A stretch of 64,000 nt of DNA, from positions 3,230,501 through 3,294,500 of the forward strand of contig NZ_JAPEMI010000001.1 of the NCBI RefSeq assembly GCF_026342835.1, given 5' to 3'. This stretch comes from Streptomyces sp. NBC_00154. GTDB taxonomy: Bacteria; Actinomycetota; Actinomycetes; Streptomycetales; Streptomycetaceae. The notes below the pieces were generated by a model, which saw only the letters and a list, made by a program, of their open reading frames with translations, had not been told where the DNA came from and did not search any database. The position numbers and the translations under genes are program-made. Below, in pieces: positions 44,411-53,883 of this stretch. Within the stretch, counting starts at the first letter, position 1, and each line of letters starts with the position of its first letter.

Positions 44411-45232
44411 ATGGCCATGTACGGACAACGAATGACCGTCAGCGTCCTGGCTCTCCTCACCCTCGCCGCGTGCGGTACGGAGTCGGGCTCCGGCTCCGGG
44501 TCCGGCGACGGCAGCGGCACCGTACGGACCGGCCCGCCCGTCACCGGCGTCCACTGGAACGTCGACTCGGTGACGGTCGAAGGGGAGAGGACCGCGGCCC
44601 CGGACGGAGCCCACGTCACGATCACGCCCGACGGCAGGGCCACCGGGAACTTCGGCTGCAACCACTTCACTGCCGCGGTCCGCGTGGACGGCGACACGGT
44701 CACCGTGAAGCCGGCCACGACCACCGAGATGGGTTGCGAGAAGGATCTTCAGCAGTTCGAGCGGGCCCTGTCCGGCGCGTTCAGCGGCAGACTGACCGCC
44801 GCCGCGACGGAGAAGCACCTGACCCTGACCACGACGAAGGGCGACTCCATCGCCTTCACCTCGGAGCCTTCTGCCCCGCTCATCGGCACCACCTGGACCG
44901 TCACCGCTCTGGTCTCGGGCTCGGCCGTCTCGTCGCTGCCCGCCGGTGCGGAGAAGACGGCGCGACTGAGCTTCGGCAAGGACGACTCCGTGCAGGGCAT
45001 CCCCGGCTGCAACCAGATGCGCGGCGCCGCGAAGGTCTCCGGCTCCGCCATCACGTTCGGCCGGATCAACGGCACCAAGATGATGTGCCCAGATCCGCAG
45101 ATGAAGGTGGAACGCGCGCTGCTCGCGATCCTGGACGGGAGGACGACGTACAGGATCGATCACCGCACGCTGACCCTCACCGCAGCGAACGGAGAGGGTT
45201 TCAGCGCCACGGCACCCGCACCCGGGAAGTGA
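44411..45232 (+). CDS. Lipoprotein with two META (HslJ-like) domains
   Basis: A 273-residue exported protein. Signal with lipobox LLTLAAC (lipidated Cys about 21), a Ser/Gly linker, then two META domains (about 45-150 and 155-262), each with a conserved CN motif (GNFGCNHF and IPGCNQMRG) and EMGC/MMCP cysteines that could pair. Function unknown; META domains occur in heat-inducible HslJ. It ends 1 bp before the convergent sulfatase gene. Confidence 0.88.
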   Translation: MAMYGQRMTVSVLALLTLAACGTESGSGSGSGDGSGTVRTGPPVTGVHWNVDSVTVEGERTAAPDGAHVTITPDGRATGNFGCNHFTAAVRVDGDTVTVKPATTTEMGCEKDLQQFERALSGAFSGRLTAAATEKHLTLTTTKGDSIAFTSEPSAPLIGTTWTVTALVSGSAVSSLPAGAEKTARLSFGKDDSVQGIPGCNQMRGAAKVSGSAITFGRINGTKMMCPDPQMKVERALLAILDGRTTYRIDHRTLTLTAANGEGFSATAPAPGK

Positions 45233-45233
45233 G

Positions 45234-46718
45234 TCAGGACCCCGTCGAGTACGGCAGCAGGTCGGCGTCCGTCTTCTCCCAGGACGCCCGCAGCTCGGCC
45301 AGCAGCTTCGGCTCGGCCTGTGCCCGGTCCGCCTGCTCCCGCTGGTCATGGGCGAGCTGGAACAGCTGGTCGGCCCCGCCCTTGCCCCGGTAGTACTTCC
45401 AGTCGCCGCGTCGCAGCGCCCGCTCCCCGCGTACCCGCCAGAACAGATCCCGCTCCTTCGGCTCCTCGCCCCTGAACAGGTATCCGGCGAGGCTGATGCC
45501 GTCCAGCGGGTACGCGGGATCCGGCCGCGCGCCGCCGAGCTCCAGCAGCGTCGCGGTCCAGTCCGGCGAGAACACCGGAAGTCCGCTCACCTGGTGCGGG
45601 TCGATCCTGGCCGGCCAGCGCAGCACTGCCGGGACCCGGATCCCGCCCTCCTGCAGCGAGGACTTGTTGCCGGAGAGCGGCCACTGGTACGAGAACCGCT
45701 CGCCGCCGTTGTCGCTGGCGAAGAAGACCAGGGTGTCCTCCTCCTGGCCGGACCGCTCCAGTGCCTTCAGCACCTCGCCGACCGAGCGGTCCAGGTCCTC
45801 CACCATCTGCTTGTACTTCTCGACCGAGCCGCCGTCCGCGTGGAACAGCCCCGCCAGGCCCCCGGCCCTGATCCTGCGGACGATCTCGGCGCTCTCGGCC
45901 GTGTCGCCCTCCGCGATCCACGGCCAGTGCGGGGTGGTGAAGTTGAGATTGAGCAGCCACGGCCTGTCGTGGTCGCGCTGTACGTACTCGCTCGCGCGCT
46001 CGGTCAGGATCCGCGTGTAGTAGCGCAGGTCCTTGTACTCGGCGTCGCCCTCGTACAGGTCGTACTCGCCGGCGAGGCCGAGCTTGGAGTAGTACTCCAG
46101 CGCCCCGCCGAAGTTCCCGAAGAACTCGTCCCAGCCGGACCTGGTGGGGCTGTAGTCCGGCAGATAGCCGCAGTGCCACTTACCGATCAGCGCGGTGGCG
46201 TACCCGACTCCGCGCAGCAGTGAGGCGAGCGTGGGATGGGTGGGTTCGAGACCCACCGACCGGTCCGCGATGGGCTCGGCGAGACCGCCCTTCGTACGGC
46301 CCGGATAGCGCCCGGTGTAGAGGCTGAACCGGGTGGGGGAGCAGGTCGCGGAGCCGGCGTAGGCGTCCGTGAACCGCACGCCCTGGCGGCCGAGACGGTC
46401 CAGGTTCGGGGTGTGGATGTGCGGGGCGCCGTACGAGGAGAGGTCGGCCCAGCCGAGGTCGTCGCCGAGGATGAAGAGGATGTTGGGCCGCCGGGAGTGC
46501 TTGCCGCGGGCTGCCCGGAAGGGGCGCTCACCAGCGGCCTCGGCGGGAGCCACCGCAGCCGCTGAGAACGGTGTGGCGGCGGAGGCGGGCGTGGCGACGG
46601 CCGGGATTCCGACTGCGGCGGTCGCGGCGGTCGCGCCGACGGCGGTCCCGAAGGCACGCCGGGTCAGCGGTATCGAATCCGTACTTTCGTTCGAACTGCT
46701 GGGATCGCGAGAAGGCAT
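45234..46718 (-). CDS. Tat-exported sulfatase
   Basis: 494 residues. The twin-arginine signal LTRRAFGTAVGATAATAA (about 18-35) predicts folded export. Metal-binding NILFILGDDLGWADLSSYGA (about 79-98) and the Cys-type formylglycine motif CSPTR (about 125-129) mark an active type I sulfatase that needs formylglycine-generating enzyme. GKWHCG and DNGGERFS complete the site. It probably releases sulfate from sulfate esters outside the cell. ATG 46718 is preceded by GGAG. A leader peptide ending in cysteines lies 174 bp upstream on the same strand, suggesting sulfur-responsive control. Confidence 0.93.
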   Translation of the reverse strand: MPSRDPSSSNESTDSIPLTRRAFGTAVGATAATAAVGIPAVATPASAATPFSAAAVAPAEAAGERPFRAARGKHSRRPNILFILGDDLGWADLSSYGAPHIHTPNLDRLGRQGVRFTDAYAGSATCSPTRFSLYTGRYPGRTKGGLAEPIADRSVGLEPTHPTLASLLRGVGYATALIGKWHCGYLPDYSPTRSGWDEFFGNFGGALEYYSKLGLAGEYDLYEGDAEYKDLRYYTRILTERASEYVQRDHDRPWLLNLNFTTPHWPWIAEGDTAESAEIVRRIRAGGLAGLFHADGGSVEKYKQMVEDLDRSVGEVLKALERSGQEEDTLVFFASDNGGERFSYQWPLSGNKSSLQEGGIRVPAVLRWPARIDPHQVSGLPVFSPDWTATLLELGGARPDPAYPLDGISLAGYLFRGEEPKERDLFWRVRGERALRRGDWKYYRGKGGADQLFQLAHDQREQADRAQAEPKLLAELRASWEKTDADLLPYSTGS

Positions 46719-46892
46719 GACTGCTCCAGGGCAGGGCTCGGCCGCGCACGGCGGGGCGGTGGAGGGAAGACCTAGGCGGACCCGTCAGGCGTCACACGCG
46801 GACGCGCATGCGGGTACGAGTGAGGGAAAGCGGAAGCGGAGGGCGCCGACGCGAGGGCGGGCCGGACACCGTCGGCGGCATCGACGCGGAAA

Positions 46893-46985
46893 TCAGGCGC
46901 AGCGACAGATGGCGCTCGCGACACGTCCCAGATCGACGTGGCGGCGCTCCACGAGCGTGACCGAACGGTCACCGAGAGGCTGCAT
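46893..46985 (-). CDS. Putative cysteine-sensing leader peptide upstream of the sulfatase
   Basis: A 30-residue frame starts MQPLGDRSVTLVERRHVDLG and ends RVASAICRCA. The RRHVDL-RVxSAxC core is the hallmark of short peptides found ahead of sulfur-metabolism genes in Streptomyces. Two cysteine codons sit 4 and 2 codons before the stop. By analogy with cysteine-codon upstream frames of actinobacteria, ribosome stalling when cysteine is scarce would raise expression of the downstream gene; this is inference. The gap to the sulfatase start (46719-46892) shows no gene. Confidence 0.82.
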   Translation of the reverse strand: MQPLGDRSVTLVERRHVDLGRVASAICRCA

Positions 46986-47447
46986 GGGCCAGGAGCCTGC
47001 CAAGGGGGCATGCGCCTGTCAACGCCGGTCTCGCACTCCGGACGCCGACGCGCCGTGAGATCCGAAGCTCGGGGCGGTGCGATCCCCGAACCGAGGCGTG
47101 GTGGCGGGGAAAGCCGCATACCGCCCGTCGGCCCCTCGTCCGGTGTGAGGCTCACCACGAAACGAGCGTTCGGCCAGCGCCTTCCCCGGTCCGTCGACGG
47201 ACGCGCCGAGCGCGCGCCCGGCCCTGCGGTCCCGTGACGGCCTCATGGCCGGAACTGGTCGGTAACCCGCCGCCAGGCCGGGCCTCGGCCGCCTCGCTGC
47301 CCCTCCTCCGCCCGCCCGCAGCCGAGAATCGTCACTTTCCGTGACCTCGCGATCGACCCCGGGAACGGCGTTCTGGCGCCCTTCCTAGGTGCTCCGGCAG
47401 GTGTCCCCAATTCGGACCAGTGGTCGATCTCGCCTACACTCGGTGGC
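46986..47447. other. Divergent intergenic region upstream of purF
   Basis: No gene seen on either strand. It contains the unseen promoter of the leader-sulfatase unit (leftward) and the purF promoter (rightward, 47411-47440). Confidence 0.45.
47411..47440 (+). promoter_or_regulatory. purF promoter giving a probable leaderless transcript
   Basis: TTCGGA, 18 bp, TACACT. The -10 hexamer ends 7 bp before the GTG start, so transcription should begin at or next to the start codon; no ribosome site is present. Confidence 0.55.
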
Positions 47448-48974
47448 GTGCCCCGTGGTGATGGACGACTCAACCACGACCTGCTCCCCGGAGAGAAAGG
47501 CCCCCAGGACGCTTGTGGCGTCTTCGGTGTCTGGGCTCCGGGTGAAGAGGTCGCCAAGCTCACCTATTTCGGACTGTATGCCCTGCAGCACCGTGGACAG
47601 GAGTCCGCGGGCATTGCAGTGAGCAACGGGTCCCAGATCCTGGTCTTCAAGGACATGGGACTGGTCTCGCAGGTCTTCGACGAAACGTCTCTGGGATCTC
47701 TCCAGGGCCATATCGCGGTCGGTCATGCCCGCTACTCCACCACCGGTGCCTCGGTGTGGGAGAACGCGCAGCCGACGTTCCGTGCGACCGCGCACGGCTC
47801 GATCGCCCTGGGTCACAACGGCAACCTGGTCAATACGGCCCAGCTCGCCGAGATGGTCGCCGACCTTCCCCGCAAGGACGGCCGCGCCACCCAGGTCGCC
47901 GCGACGAACGACACCGACCTGGTGACCGCTCTGCTCGCCGGCCAGACCGACGACGACGGCAAGCCGCTCACCATCGAGGAGGCCGCCGCCAAGGTGCTTC
48001 CCGATGTGAAGGGCGCCTTCTCGCTCGTCTTCATGGACGAGCACACCCTCTACGCCGCCCGCGACCCGCAGGGCATCCGCCCGCTGGTCCTCGGCCGGCT
48101 GGAGCGCGGCTGGGTGGTGGCATCCGAATCCGCCGCCCTCGACATCTGCGGCGCCAGCTTCGTCCGCGAGATCGAGCCGGGCGAGCTCGTCGCCATCGAC
48201 GAGAACGGTCTGCGCACTTCGCGGTTCGCGGAAGCGAAGCCCAAGGGCTGCGTCTTCGAGTACGTCTACCTGGCCCGCCCCGACACCGACATCGCCGGGC
48301 GGAATGTGTACCTCTCCCGCGTGGAGATGGGCCGCAGGCTGGCCGCCGAGGCCCCGGTCGAGGCCGATCTGGTCATAGCGACCCCGGAGTCCGGCACCCC
48401 CGCCGCCATCGGTTACGCGGAGGCCAGCGGCATCCCGTTCGGTGCCGGCCTGGTCAAGAACGCGTACGTCGGCCGGACCTTCATCCAGCCGTCCCAGACC
48501 ATTCGCCAGCTGGGCATCCGCCTCAAGCTGAACCCGCTCAAGGAAGTCATCAAGGGCAAGCGCCTGGTGGTCGTCGACGACTCGATCGTCCGCGGCAACA
48601 CCCAGCGCGCACTGGTCCGGATGCTCCGCGAGGCCGGCGCCGCCGAGATCCACATCCGGATCTCGTCCCCGCCGGTGAAGTGGCCCTGCTTCTTCGGTAT
48701 CGACTTCGCGACCCGCGCGGAACTGATCGCCAACGGCATGTCGGTCGACGAGATCTGCACGTCGATGGGTGCAGACTCGCTCGCGTACATCTCGCTCGAC
48801 GCGATGGTCGAGGCGACGACGATCGCCAAGCCGAACCTGTGCCGCGCCTGCTTCGACGGCGAGTACCCGATGGAGCTCCCGGACCCGGAGCTGCTCGGCA
48901 AGCAGCTGCTGGAGACCGAGCTGGCGGCAGGCCCCGCGGCCACCGCCGCGGCCGACGCGCTGCGTCGTCCGTGA
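47448..48974 (+). CDS. purF: Amidophosphoribosyltransferase
   Basis: A 508-residue enzyme for the first committed step of purine synthesis. A 22-residue propeptide precedes nucleophile C23 (DACGVFG), as in the B. subtilis type. The PRPP site is VVVDDSIVRGNT (about 375-386). Cysteines in KWPCFFG and NLCRACF are those that bind the 4Fe-4S cluster in this type. It lies 60 bp before purM, probably one operon. Confidence 0.97.
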   Translation: MPRGDGRLNHDLLPGEKGPQDACGVFGVWAPGEEVAKLTYFGLYALQHRGQESAGIAVSNGSQILVFKDMGLVSQVFDETSLGSLQGHIAVGHARYSTTGASVWENAQPTFRATAHGSIALGHNGNLVNTAQLAEMVADLPRKDGRATQVAATNDTDLVTALLAGQTDDDGKPLTIEEAAAKVLPDVKGAFSLVFMDEHTLYAARDPQGIRPLVLGRLERGWVVASESAALDICGASFVREIEPGELVAIDENGLRTSRFAEAKPKGCVFEYVYLARPDTDIAGRNVYLSRVEMGRRLAAEAPVEADLVIATPESGTPAAIGYAEASGIPFGAGLVKNAYVGRTFIQPSQTIRQLGIRLKLNPLKEVIKGKRLVVVDDSIVRGNTQRALVRMLREAGAAEIHIRISSPPVKWPCFFGIDFATRAELIANGMSVDEICTSMGADSLAYISLDAMVEATTIAKPNLCRACFDGEYPMELPDPELLGKQLLETELAAGPAATAAADALRRP

Positions 48975-49034
48975 CCGGCCAGGCACACCAGCCCTGCCAT
49001 CAGCCCCGTATTTCCACACGAAAGATCCCAGGCA

Positions 49035-50108
49035 ATGTCTGAGACAACAGGTGCTTCCTACGCGGCAGCGGGCGTCGACATCGAGGCCGGCGACCGTGCC
49101 GTCGAGCTGATGAAGGAGTGGGTGAAGAAGACGCAGCGCGCTGAAGTCGCGGGCCTTGGCGGCCTGGGCGGATTCGCCGGCCTCTTCGACGCCTCGGCGC
49201 TCAAGCGTTACGAGCGTCCGCTCCTCGCCTCCGCCACCGACGGCGTCGGCACTAAGGTCGACCTCGCCCGCCAGATGGGTGTGTACGACACCATCGGCCA
49301 CGACCTCGTCGGCATGGTCGTCGACGACCTGGTCGTCTGCGGTGCCGAGCCGCTCTTCATGACCGACTACATCTGCGTCGGCAAGGTGCACCCCGAGCGT
49401 GTCGCGTCCATCGTGAAGGGCATCGCCGAAGGCTGTGTCCTGGCCGGCTGCGCCCTGGTCGGCGGCGAGACCGCCGAACACCCGGGCCTGCTCGGCCCTG
49501 ACGACTTCGATGTCGCCGGCGCCGGTACGGGCGTGGTCGAGGCCGACCGGCTGCTCGGCCCGGACCGTATCCGTAAGGGTGACGCGGTCATCGCGATGGC
49601 GTCGTCCGGACTTCACTCCAACGGGTACTCGCTCGTCCGCCACGTCGTCTTCGACCGGGCCGGCTGGGCGCTGGACCGCGACGTCGAGGAGTTCGGCCGC
49701 ACGCTCGGCGAGGAGCTCCTGGAGCCTACCAAGATCTACTCGCTGGACTGCCTGGCGCTGACCCGTACGACCGAGGTGCACGGCTTCAGCCACGTCACCG
49801 GCGGCGGCCTCGCCAACAACCTCGCCCGGGTCATCCCGGACGGGCTGCACGCCACGGTCGACCGCTCCACCTGGACCCCCGGCGCGGTCTTCGACCTGGT
49901 CGGCAAGGCCGGTCAGGTCGAGCAGCTGGAGCTGGAGAAGACGCTCAACATGGGTGTCGGCATGATCGCGATCGTCCCCGCGGACTCGGTGGACGTCGCG
50001 CTGACGACGCTGGCCGACCGCGGAGTCGACTCCTGGGTCGCCGGTGAGATCACGGATCGCGGCACGCATGCGACGGGTGCCGAGCTCACGGGTTCGTACG
50101 CGCGGTAG
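49035..50108 (+). CDS. purM: AIR synthetase
   Basis: A 357-residue enzyme making aminoimidazole ribonucleotide from FGAM. ATG with a weak upstream site. Motifs: ASATDGVGTKVDLA (about 65-78), DDLVVCGAEPLFMTDY (about 98-113), GGETAEHPG and SSGLHSNGYSLVR. Full family length. A bidirectional-looking hairpin at 50222 ends the unit. Confidence 0.97.
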   Translation: MSETTGASYAAAGVDIEAGDRAVELMKEWVKKTQRAEVAGLGGLGGFAGLFDASALKRYERPLLASATDGVGTKVDLARQMGVYDTIGHDLVGMVVDDLVVCGAEPLFMTDYICVGKVHPERVASIVKGIAEGCVLAGCALVGGETAEHPGLLGPDDFDVAGAGTGVVEADRLLGPDRIRKGDAVIAMASSGLHSNGYSLVRHVVFDRAGWALDRDVEEFGRTLGEELLEPTKIYSLDCLALTRTTEVHGFSHVTGGGLANNLARVIPDGLHATVDRSTWTPGAVFDLVGKAGQVEQLELEKTLNMGVGMIAIVPADSVDVALTTLADRGVDSWVAGEITDRGTHATGAELTGSYAR

Positions 50109-50221
50109 CCGGGGTGGGGGCAGGACGCAGCGGAGCCGTCCGGTGCGTTCGTTCTGCCCTCCATCGCCGGGCGGGCCGGGAATGAGCGCATCCCGGCTCG
50201 GCTCAGCCTGATCAGGACAGC

Positions 50222-50260
50222 ACAAAACCCGGTCCGGGCAGGCCCGAACCGGGTTGTTGT
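50222..50260. terminator. Shared terminator between purM and the DUF3073 gene
   Basis: A roughly 16-bp stem (ACAAAACCCGGTCCGGG against its complement) with one or two mismatches lies between convergent genes. Confidence 0.75.
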
Positions 50261-50272
50261 GTCAGCGCGAGG

Positions 50273-50530
50273 TCAAGCGCCGCGGCGCTGTGACGACGGA
50301 CCGGACTGATCGTCCTCGTCCTCGTCCTCGTCGTCGTTGTACAGATCCGCGTACTGTGCGTACGGGTCATCTTCCTCGTCGTCGTCCTCGAACGGCTCTG
50401 CGTTCGGTGGTTGACTCGAAGGCGATGCGCCCAGCTCATTGGCCAGACGCGACAGGTCAGTCCCGCCGCTGCTGTACTTCAGCTGGCGGGCGACCTTTGT
50501 CTGCTTGGCCTTTGCCCGGCCGCGCCCCAT
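50273..50530 (-). CDS. DUF3073 family protein
   Basis: An 85-residue actinobacterial protein. The basic N-terminus MGRGRAKAKQTKVARQLKYS is followed by TDLSRLANEL and an acidic Asp/Glu-rich tail (DDDEEDDPYAQYADLYNDDE). This charge-split layout and position after purM are the family's norm. Function unknown. Confidence 0.92.
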   Translation of the reverse strand: MGRGRAKAKQTKVARQLKYSSGGTDLSRLANELGASPSSQPPNAEPFEDDDEEDDPYAQYADLYNDDEDEDEDDQSGPSSQRRGA

Positions 50531-50866
50531 GGCTCGACCCCCTCGGTGACGGGGCTCGACGGCCCCAGAGTCTTGACACGCGTTCATGTTTCAGGACGGA
50601 CTCTCGGCAGAGAGACCGTGCCCGTAGGGCTTTAACGGTACCTGCTTCCGTGGCCATACGGTACGCCGCCCGCATCACACGCCCCGGAACAGGACCAGCA
50701 AGAAGCCCTGTCCTCGCTGGTCAACTGCGATTTTAACCTCTTCTTGGCATGCGACCCGCCGACCGGCGTGAGTCTTGTCTCGCCGGTCGGCGGATCGGTG
50801 GGCCGTGAAGGGCCGAGGAGTAGGAAAGACGCCTGGTGAGGCGCCTGCGACCCTCGGTGACGGATG
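50531..50866. other. Intergenic stretch with vdh terminator at 50756-50793
   Basis: No gene seen. A perfect 13-bp stem (CCGCCGACCGGCG and complement, 12-nt loop) at 50756-50793 should end leftward transcription of the valine dehydrogenase gene. The remainder must hold the DUF3073 promoter; a short T-rich run (ATTTTAACC, about 50731) is the only AT-rich feature. Confidence 0.6.
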
Positions 50867-51949
50867 TCAGCGGCGGCGCGCCTCGGACATCCGCTGCTCG
50901 GCGATCCGGTCGGCAGCCGCGGCCGGCGGAATGCCGTCGTCCTTCGCACGTGCGAATATGGCGAGCGTGGTGTCGAAGATCTTCGATGCCTTCGCCTTGC
51001 ACCGGTCGAAGTCGAAGCCGTGCAGCTCGTCGGCGACCTGGATGACACCGCCCGCGTTCACCACGTAGTCGGGGGCATAGAGGATCGAACGGTCCGCGAG
51101 GTCCTTCTCGACACCCGGGTGCGCCAGCTGGTTGTTGGCCGCACCGCACACCACCTTGGCCGTGAGCACCGGAACGGTGTCGTCGTTCAGCGCGCCGCCG
51201 AGCGCGCAAGGGGCGTAGATGTCGAGGCCCTCGGTGCGGATCAGCGCGGCGGTGTCCGCGGCGACCGCGATCTCGGGGTGGCGCTCGGTGATCCGGCGTA
51301 CCGACTCGTCGCGTACGTCCGTGATGACGACCTCGGCGCCGTCCTTCAGCAGATGCTCGACGAGGTGGTGGCCGACCTTGCCGACGCCCGCGACCCCCAC
51401 TTTCCGGCCACGCAGCGTCGGGTCGCCCCAGAGGTGCTGGGCCGAGGCCCGCATCCCCTGGAAGACACCGAACGCGGTGAGGACGGAGGAGTCGCCGGCG
51501 CCACCGTTCTCCGGGGAGCGGCCGGTGGTCCAGGGGCACTCGCGGGCGACGACGTCCATGTCGGCGACGTAGGTGCCGACGTCGCAGGCGGTCACGTAGC
51601 GCCCGCCGAGGGAGGCCACGAACCGGCCGTAGGCCAGCAGCAGTTCCTCGGTCTTGATCTTCTCGGGGTCGCCGATGATGACGGCCTTGCCGCCGCCGTG
51701 GTCGAGACCGGCCATGGCGTTCTTGTACGACATGCCGCGCGCCAGGTTCAGCGCATCCGCGACGGCCTCCTCCTCGGAGGCGTACGGATAGAAGCGGGTG
51801 CCGCCGAGGGCCGGGCCCAGAGCGGTGGAGTGGATGGCGATGACGGCCTTGAGGCCGCTGGCACGGTCCTGGCAGAGCACGACTTGCTCGTGTCCCCCCT
51901 GATCCGAGTGGAACAGGGTGTGCAGGACGCCGTCGGTCACATCGGTCAC
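50867..51949 (-). CDS. vdh: Valine dehydrogenase (branched-chain amino acid dehydrogenase)
   Basis: A 360-residue Glu/Leu/Phe/Val dehydrogenase family enzyme. It deaminates valine, leucine and isoleucine with NAD+, feeding precursors for fatty acids and polyketides. Catalytic Lys in [10 protein letters not shown] (about 88), second Lys region [11 protein letters not shown]-binding [15 protein letters not shown] (about 183-197). The sequence follows the Streptomyces Vdh pattern closely. GTG 51949 ([13 protein letters not shown]) matches the family start better than the longer open frame upstream. Confidence 0.95.
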   Translation of the reverse strand: MTDVTDGVLHTLFHSDQGGHEQVVLCQDRASGLKAVIAIHSTALGPALGGTRFYPYASEEEAVADALNLARGMSYKNAMAGLDHGGGKAVIIGDPEKIKTEELLLAYGRFVASLGGRYVTACDVGTYVADMDVVARECPWTTGRSPENGGAGDSSVLTAFGVFQGMRASAQHLWGDPTLRGRKVGVAGVGKVGHHLVEHLLKDGAEVVITDVRDESVRRITERHPEIAVAADTAALIRTEGLDIYAPCALGGALNDDTVPVLTAKVVCGAANNQLAHPGVEKDLADRSILYAPDYVVNAGGVIQVADELHGFDFDRCKAKASKIFDTTLAIFARAKDDGIPPAAAADRIAEQRMSEARRR

Positions 51950-52124
51950 TGTGGTGACTCCCAAGTACGAAGCGGCGGGAGACCCTCCTGAAGGTGGGGA
52001 GGGCCCCGGACCGGCCCCACGGCCGGTCCGACTGGGCAAGAGCGTAAGTCCTGCGCGGACGGAGATCTGTTTCAGTGCCGAGGATCACCCCCCGGCGGAG
52101 TACGGGCGTGACACGATTTGCTGC

Positions 52125-52970
52125 ATGTCGGTGGTGTCTTCGGTGCTCGTCCCTTACGCGTCCTACCTCCGGGTGTACGAACCGCTGGCCGCCTTCCCGG
52201 AGCCGGAACGCACCCACTGGGCCCGGTATGCGGGGCGCGCCCGTATCCCCACGGCCCAGGACGAACTGCGCCGTTCGCTGGCGGACTTGGTGGCCACCCC
52301 GCCGGTCGGGGTGCCGGTGCACGAGAGCGGGGACGCGTTCGTCGCCGAGGTGAACGGCGTGGTCTGCGTCTGCCCGTGGCGGACCCGGCTGCGCGGCTGG
52401 CTGGCACTGGGGGAGCTGGCGGAGATGTTCCCGGCTCCGGTGCTCGACGCGGTGCTGCCGCCGGTGGTGCGCGGGCAGGCGGTCGCGGACCACGAGCGGT
52501 GGGCGGAGCGCAATCCGGACGCCCGGCCGTGGATTCGAACCGCGGTGTGGCAGGTCCCGGTGCGCTGGTTCGTCCTCTTCGCCGACGAGGAGCGCGAGCA
52601 CACCGGGGCGGCCGCGGACGGGGGAGCGCCGGTGCTGCGTTACCGGACTCCGATGGTGCAGGCGCGGCGCCGGCTGGCCCGGGGGTTGAAGACGCTGCGT
52701 GAGAGCGTCGACGAGGGTCCGCTGACCGAGGGGCTGGTGGACGTCGGGCGCTGGCTGGAGGAGTTCCATCCGCGTGCGCTGGTCGAGCTGGACTACGGCG
52801 GCCTGGTGCACGCGCTGTCGGCGAAGCAGCTCGCCGAGGACCGGTCGGCCCTGGATGTCGCCGAGGGCATCGCGGCGCTGCGGGCCGGTGACACCGAGGG
52901 CGCGGGCGAGGCGTACGGGCGGCTGGCCGAGCGGTGGCGTGCCGTGAGGGACCGTCAGTTCGCGAACTGA
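52125..52970 (+). CDS. Conserved hypothetical protein next to bldC
   Basis: A 281-residue soluble protein of unknown function. The N-terminal half includes LRVYEPLAAFPEPERTHWAR and a central VRWFVLFADEEREHTG; the C-terminal half is helical (RRLARGLKTLRESVDEGP, LVELDYGGLVHALSAKQLAE). The YGGL...LxxDxSxxDV pattern and a helical end suggest a ligand-binding fold, not a known enzyme. Divergent from vdh, upstream of bldC, as in other Streptomyces. Confidence 0.8.
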   Translation: MSVVSSVLVPYASYLRVYEPLAAFPEPERTHWARYAGRARIPTAQDELRRSLADLVATPPVGVPVHESGDAFVAEVNGVVCVCPWRTRLRGWLALGELAEMFPAPVLDAVLPPVVRGQAVADHERWAERNPDARPWIRTAVWQVPVRWFVLFADEEREHTGAAADGGAPVLRYRTPMVQARRRLARGLKTLRESVDEGPLTEGLVDVGRWLEEFHPRALVELDYGGLVHALSAKQLAEDRSALDVAEGIAALRAGDTEGAGEAYGRLAERWRAVRDRQFAN

Positions 52971-53507
52971 TCCCGGCCGGTCGGAGAAGGCGCTGAACCG
53001 CTGTCCCGTGTGACTCGTGAGATCAGTGAGGGCGAAGGGGCGGGAGCTAACTCCAGTGGCTCCAGGACCTACGTCCCGAACCGGGCCTTTGCCTCAAGGG
53101 TGACGGATAGCACTAACTGGGCCCTTGCGCCCTTCCCTACTCCTCGTGCCAAAATAGGACAAGGAGTCCGGGGAGGACTTCTTCCGTCCAAGTATGGGCG
53201 GAATGCTCAGCATTGCACGCTATGGGGGGTCTGGTGACTCCTGATCGCTCTGTGACTGATCGTCACGGTGGTGTGACTGTCCGCTATGGCATGGTCCATC
53301 GGCTTCCGTCGCTGATGAACACCTGGGAGGGCAATTCCATCGGTTTGGCCGACGTGGCTGGACGGATGGTGTAGTTGTAGTGCCGAGGACAAGCCGTTCG
53401 TCCTATAACCGACTCGGCCCGCGTCCGCCATTTCGGGCAACGTGGGTCAAGGTGCAGAATTTAGAGGAAAGAACCGAGATGGTTCGGTTCTCCCGAGGAG
53501 GCCGCTC
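52971..53507. other. bldC upstream region with a possible 46-residue frame
   Basis: A 537-bp stretch. A GTG at 53234 after GGGGGG opens a frame to TAG 53374 (VTPDRSVTDRHGGVTVRYGM onward), but third-position GC is low and no family is recognised, so it is not called as a gene. TATAAC at 53404-53409 is a good -10 candidate for bldC. CCGAGGAGG at 53493-53501 is its ribosome site. Confidence 0.4.
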
Positions 53508-53714
53508 ATGACCGCTCGCACCCCTGATGCCGAGCCGCTGCTGACCCCGGCTGAGGTTGCCACGATGTTCCGCGTGGACCCGAAGACGGTCACCCGTTGG
53601 GCCAAGGCAGGCAAGCTCACGTCCATCCGCACGCTCGGTGGACATCGCCGGTACCGCGAGGCAGAGGTCCGCGCACTGCTTGCGGGTATTCCGCAGCAGC
53701 GCAGCGAGGCCTGA
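53508..53714 (+). CDS. bldC: Developmental regulator BldC (MerR-like single-domain protein)
   Basis: A 68-residue winged-helix protein that delays entry into development in Streptomyces and binds DNA as head-to-tail oligomers. LLTPAEVATMFRVDPKTVTR (about 11-30) is the helix-turn-helix; TLGGHRRYREAEVRALL is the wing and following helix. No effector domain is present, as in BldC generally. Strong GAGGAGG ribosome site. A T-tailed terminator follows. Confidence 0.96.
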   Translation: MTARTPDAEPLLTPAEVATMFRVDPKTVTRWAKAGKLTSIRTLGGHRRYREAEVRALLAGIPQQRSEA

Positions 53715-53843
53715 CACACCCCTGTCGCCGCGCCACAACCGGGCTGCCCGGGTCCCCCAACCCGCGTTTGCCCACCCATAGCTCCACACGACGGGCGTCC
53801 GCCCCAACGGGCGCCATACCTATGTCATACGGGTGCGTCGTTC

Positions 53844-53883
53844 GATCGCGCTGGACTCCGCCGGGTCCAGCGCGATCTTTTTT
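53844..53883 (+). terminator. Rho-independent terminator of bldC
   Basis: A perfect 13-bp stem (GATCGCGCTGGAC and complement), 8-nt loop and TTTTTT tail, a rare classic form for this genome. Confidence 0.93.

Noticed and set aside
47385..50225. 946-codon frame antisense to purF and purM
   Set aside because: Mirror of two well-supported genes; no conserved motif.
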